Part shown: piece by piece, positions 5,896-8,580 of the stretch
Numbering within the stretch: position 1 is the stretch's first letter
Layout: each line of letters opens with the position of its first letter
DNA from: Synergistaceae bacterium
GTDB lineage: Bacteria > Synergistota > Synergistia > Synergistales > Synergistaceae
Length of the DNA: 8,580 nt
Direction: 5' to 3'
Assembly: GCA_030531285.1 (NCBI GenBank)
Contig: JAUNNW010000058.1
Span: 1 to 8,580 of the forward strand
Made by a program: the position numbers and the translations under genes
The notes under the pieces: generated by a model
What the model was told of the DNA's origin: nothing
The model's input: only the letters and a program-made list of their open reading frames with translations
Database searches by the model: none

Positions 5896-7491
5896 ATGAA
5901 CATTGGAGGTTTGAGGCTGAAAAAAGTTTCGGCGGCGGTTTTGGCGGCGCTTGCGCTTGTTGCCGTGAGTGTTTTGCCGGCGTTTTGCGCAGAAAAGAAA
6001 TACACGCAGACAGAGCTTGCATATATGCCCGCAACGGAGCAGATAAAACTTTTTAAGACAGGCGCGATTACCCCGACAGACGTGCTTGAAGCGCAGATTG
6101 CAAGGGTTAAAGAATTTAACGGCCCTGTCAACACGTCACGCGAAGAACTGAAAGATTATCTGAATTTTAACGGCAAGGTTAACGCAATCTGCTTTGACCG
6201 TTTCGATGAAGCAAGAAAAGCGGCAAAAGAAGCGGAACTGCGCTACAAAAACGGCACGGCGCGTCCTCTTGAAGGCATCACCGTCGGAATAAAAAACGAA
6301 AACGAAGTTAAAGGCTGGCGCGTTGACATGGGCTCGCTGATACTGAAAGACGCGCCCGTATGCGAAAACGACGGCGCGATAATTGACAAGTTGAAGGCAG
6401 CCGGTGCCATTCCCGTATTTTCAACCAACGTGCCGGAATTTTACGTCAGTTCAATGACGTGGAACAAACTCTACGGTGTTACGCGCAACCCGTGGAATTT
6501 ATACTACGGCGTAGGAGGCTCATCTGGCGGTTCCTGCGCCTCTCTTGCGGCAGGCTTTTGCACGCTTGCCACAGGCTCTGACATGGGAGGCTCAATACGC
6601 ATACCTGCCGCAATGTGCGGCGTGTACGGCTTCAAACCGCCGTTTGGCAGAGTGCCGACGTCTGAAATCTGCTATGAAACGCTTGGTCCTCTTGCAAGAA
6701 CTTTCGGCGATATGCGGTTAATGCAGAATATCATTTGCGGGCCAAGCCATAAAATACATTCTTCGCTGCGCCCGAAGCTTGAATACCCTGAAAGTTACGA
6801 ATCGCTCAAAGGGCAGAAAGTCGCGCTGTGCTATTTCAAAAATTGGCTGAGCGGAGGCTGTGACAGGGAAGTCAACGTTTCTATGGACAAGACGGCAGAG
6901 CTGCTGAAAAAAGCTGGTGCTGAAGTTGTTGTCATCGATCTTGACTGGAGCGCGGAAAAATTTATAAAAACCTACATCAACGGGCTGATGTCAACGGAAA
7001 TGTACGAACTGATTGCCATGGCTGAAGGGCATAAAGAATTGCTGTGCAGATATTGCGAGGTTTTCTTCAAAGGAGACGGCGATTTTGGTCCCAAAAAACT
7101 TATCGAAGCAGGGCGCATGCTTAACGCGATGCATAAAGAAATTCAGAAGAAAGTATTTGCCAAAGGCTGTATGGCGCTGGTTATGCCAAGCCTTGCGACA
7201 CCGAAAGTTCCTGCGGATTTTGAAGCGTCCCCGGACAAGCTTGCGGATATTAACGGTACGCAGCACAAAAGCATAGATATCTGCCTTACGCCGCTGTGGA
7301 ATCTCCTCAGCCGCTATCCTGTCGTCAACGTCCCAGTCTGCCTGTCGGCGAGAAACGTCCCAGTTGGTATTCAGATTGTTGGCAACACCTACGACGACCT
7401 TGCGGCATTCCGCGTAGCGTCAGCGCTTTCAAAAACAAACAGACAGCTCTACACGGACGGTCTGTTCCCCGATTTCAGAAAAGAAAAATAA
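5896..7491 (+). CDS. Exported amidase of the amidase-signature family
   Basis: A Ser-cisSer-Lys amidase that hydrolyses carboxamide bonds to acid plus amine or ammonia. The 531 residues begin with a clear signal peptide: basic MNIGGLRLKK, hydrophobic VSAAVLAALALVAVSVLPAF, then Cys-Ala-Glu, so cleavage is likely near residues 31-32. The triad is visible: K133 in GITVGIKN, cis-Ser S209 in GGSSGGS, and nucleophile S233 in GSDMGGSIRIPA, 24 residues later as in fatty acid amide hydrolase. Asn134 follows the Lys where many members have Asp. The C-terminal half contains MALVMPSLATP (426-436) and PVGIQIVG (489-496). Lack of gatB/gatC neighbours and the signal peptide argue against the GatA tRNA amidotransferase subunit. 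The promoter region is shared with the divergent carboxylesterase. The substrate cannot be told; peptide amides, acyl amides and aryl amides are all possible. Confidence 0.93.
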   Translation: MNIGGLRLKKVSAAVLAALALVAVSVLPAFCAEKKYTQTELAYMPATEQIKLFKTGAITPTDVLEAQIARVKEFNGPVNTSREELKDYLNFNGKVNAICFDRFDEARKAAKEAELRYKNGTARPLEGITVGIKNENEVKGWRVDMGSLILKDAPVCENDGAIIDKLKAAGAIPVFSTNVPEFYVSSMTWNKLYGVTRNPWNLYYGVGGSSGGSCASLAAGFCTLATGSDMGGSIRIPAAMCGVYGFKPPFGRVPTSEICYETLGPLARTFGDMRLMQNIICGPSHKIHSSLRPKLEYPESYESLKGQKVALCYFKNWLSGGCDREVNVSMDKTAELLKKAGAEVVVIDLDWSAEKFIKTYINGLMSTEMYELIAMAEGHKELLCRYCEVFFKGDGDFGPKKLIEAGRMLNAMHKEIQKKVFAKGCMALVMPSLATPKVPADFEASPDKLADINGTQHKSIDICLTPLWNLLSRYPVVNVPVCLSARNVPVGIQIVGNTYDDLAAFRVASALSKTNRQLYTDGLFPDFRKEK

Positions 7492-7511
7492 GAAGAATTA
7501 CCGTATTCTTT

Positions 7512-7531
7512 GGGACGGCATAAGCCGTCCC
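7512..7531. repeat. Perfect 8-bp hairpin after the amidase gene
   Basis: GGGACGGC (7512-7519), loop ATAA, GCCGTCCC (7524-7531). It begins 20 bases after the amidase stop. No T-run follows, so it is a poor intrinsic terminator. It may slow polymerase, protect the amidase mRNA end, or be an operator, since it fills the -35 and spacer region of the next promoter. Confidence 0.6.
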
Positions 7532-7550
7532 GCTTATGCTATAATAAGCG
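7531..7550 (+). promoter_or_regulatory. Extended -10 promoter of the Ntn hydrolase, inside an inverted repeat
   Basis: TGC directly precedes an exact TATAAT (7540-7545). No -35 is recognisable at 16-18 bases. The -10 lies in the inverted repeat CGCTTAT (7531-7537) and ATAAGCG (7544-7550), which abuts the hairpin at 7512-7531. Transcription would start near 7552, giving a leader of about 33 bases. Confidence 0.65.
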
Positions 7551-7571
7551 CGGAGCAGATTGAATTTTATA

Positions 7572-7577
7572 GGGAGG
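7572..7577 (+). promoter_or_regulatory. Ribosome binding site of the Ntn hydrolase
   Basis: GGGAGG lies 7 bases before the ATG at 7585-7587 and supports this start, which also gives a good membrane-targeting N-terminus. Confidence 0.8.
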
Positions 7578-7584
7578 CGGCAGA

Positions 7585-8580
7585 ATGAAGAAAAAATTTG
7601 TATGGCTTTTGGCGGCGGTTATTGTTGGAGCGGCGGTTTTTTGTTTTTCACTTAACAAATCCTGCAAGACGGACTGCTCTGCCAAGCCGGCGGAAGCGAT
7701 GAAGGTTGAGAAGGTATCCGAGTATCTGTACAAGATTCGCTATAACGACATTGATTACAGCGTAATCGATAATTGGTCTGAACTGATGGAAAAATCTTAC
7801 AAGGGAATATCGTCTGCCGGAAACGAAAAGGCGTTTGCCTGTACGGCTGTTGTGAACGGAAATATTTACGGGCGCAATTTGGACTTTTTCATCGGTCAGT
7901 ATCCTGAATTTATCGTTTGGGTTGACGGGAAAGAGGGGCGCTACGCAAGCATGGCGGTAGGCTCTGTGCTGAACGTTGACCGAAAGGAAGCAGAAAGCGG
8001 AAAATTGTCTGAGGACACTATAAGGATGCTTCCGTTTATGATTTATGACGGCATAAACGAAAAGGGCGTAGCGTGCAACATGAACTACGTTCCGAAAGAC
8101 GTTAAACATGACAGCACAAACCCGAAAGCAGAGGAATTGCCCTATTTCTTACTAATCCGCTACGTTCTTGACAACGCGGCAAGCGCGGCAGAGGGGGTTG
8201 AACTGCTGAAAGGCAGAAACCTTGTTGATAAACCTGCGCTCTCGTCGCTTCACTGGATAATTGCAGACCCGAAAGAGTCATATCTGATTGAAATCGTGGA
8301 CAATGAAATGCGTGTTGTCAAAAATCCGAAGGCAATGACGAATTATTACCGCTCAATTAAGGATTATACGCCCCATGCCTGCGGCATCGAGCGTATGGAC
8401 ATCGTTAACAAAAATTACGACAAGGCAAATACTGTCGAGGGAATGAGCAGCCTGCTGCAGAGCGTACATTACACGCAAGCATACAAAAAGAGTACAAATC
8501 CGTTCTGGTATTCGGAGCACTATCAGTACGACAGCGCAACGGGAAAGGATTACACCGTGAACACGCCGAAAGAAGAGATG
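7585..8580 (+). CDS. Linear amide C-N hydrolase, choloylglycine hydrolase/acid ceramidase-like (3' end outside window)
   Basis: A predicted N-terminal-nucleophile hydrolase of the group with penicillin V acylase, bile salt hydrolase and acid ceramidase, which cleave non-peptide linear amides. The frame is open for 332 codons to the window edge. A hydrophobic N-terminus (MKKKFVWLLAAVIVGAAVF, then Cys20) indicates export or anchoring. The likely nucleophile is C86 in FACTAVV, exposed by self-cleavage after A85. It is followed by GRNLDF (96-101) with R97 and D100, as in the CT...GRNxD motif. DGINEKGVACNMNYV (155-169) matches the region with the conserved Asn near position 82 of bile salt hydrolase. 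MTNYY (251-255) has the oxyanion Asn candidate N253, and R270 in GIERMD may match the late Arg. All matches were made by eye. Bile salts, N-acyl amino acids or lipid amides are possible substrates. It follows the amidase by 93 bases with its own promoter. Confidence 0.87.
   Translation, partial: MKKKFVWLLAAVIVGAAVFCFSLNKSCKTDCSAKPAEAMKVEKVSEYLYKIRYNDIDYSVIDNWSELMEKSYKGISSAGNEKAFACTAVVNGNIYGRNLDFFIGQYPEFIVWVDGKEGRYASMAVGSVLNVDRKEAESGKLSEDTIRMLPFMIYDGINEKGVACNMNYVPKDVKHDSTNPKAEELPYFLLIRYVLDNAASAAEGVELLKGRNLVDKPALSSLHWIIADPKESYLIEIVDNEMRVVKNPKAMTNYYRSIKDYTPHACGIERMDIVNKNYDKANTVEGMSSLLQSVHYTQAYKKSTNPFWYSEHYQYDSATGKDYTVNTPKEEM

Noticed and set aside
5896..7491. Amidase as GatA of the Glu-tRNA(Gln) amidotransferase
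   Set aside because: It has a signal peptide, and no gatB or gatC is nearby, so a cytoplasmic tRNA role is unlikely.
7648..8109. 153-codon open frame on the minus strand inside the Ntn hydrolase gene
   Set aside because: It is antisense to a frame with clear family motifs, and it has no convincing ribosome site or domain.
1..8580. Defence system, prophage, transposon, CRISPR array or RNA gene
   Set aside because: No transposase, integrase, direct-repeat array, attachment-site pair or tRNA/rRNA-like sequence was seen. All gaps between genes are under about 170 bases and hold promoters, terminators or short inverted repeats.

Overview
The window looks like ordinary bacterial chromosome, near 50 % GC by eye. 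GroEL ends in a Gly/Met-rich tail, every start has a purine-rich ribosome binding site, and promoters follow the sigma-70 pattern. My best guess at lineage is an anaerobic, amino-acid-fermenting bacterium of the Synergistota type. It rests only on the overall look of GroEL and the gene mix, and a tree of GroEL would decide it.

Layout: 1-263 is the 3' part of groES and 279-1916 is groEL, together the end of a groESL operon. The operon ends at a strong two-way terminator (1938-1969). A QueG-like iron-sulfur protein on the minus strand (1951-2757) converges on that terminator, and its stop codon lies in the terminator loop. The QueG-like gene and a stand-alone GMP synthetase ATP-pyrophosphatase gene (2925-3905, plus strand) diverge from a compact promoter region. 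A second two-way terminator (3905-3940) separates the GMP synthetase gene from the next block.

The right half is a block of three predicted exported hydrolases. They are a type-B carboxylesterase (3963-5759, minus), an amidase-signature amidase (5896-7491, plus) and a linear-amide/choloylglycine-type Ntn hydrolase (from 7585, plus, cut by the window end). Esterase and amidase diverge from face-to-face promoters, and the Ntn hydrolase has its own promoter inside inverted repeats. All three have N-terminal signal or anchor segments and complete visible catalytic residues. I infer a locus that cleaves ester- and amide-linked compounds outside the cytoplasm; no substrate can be read from the sequence.

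No RNA gene, mobile element, CRISPR array or defence system was seen, and no gene-free stretch exceeds about 170 bases. The most unusual points are the GMP synthetase without a glutaminase domain, the atypical short QueG-like protein, and the shared design of the hydrolase genes and promoters.
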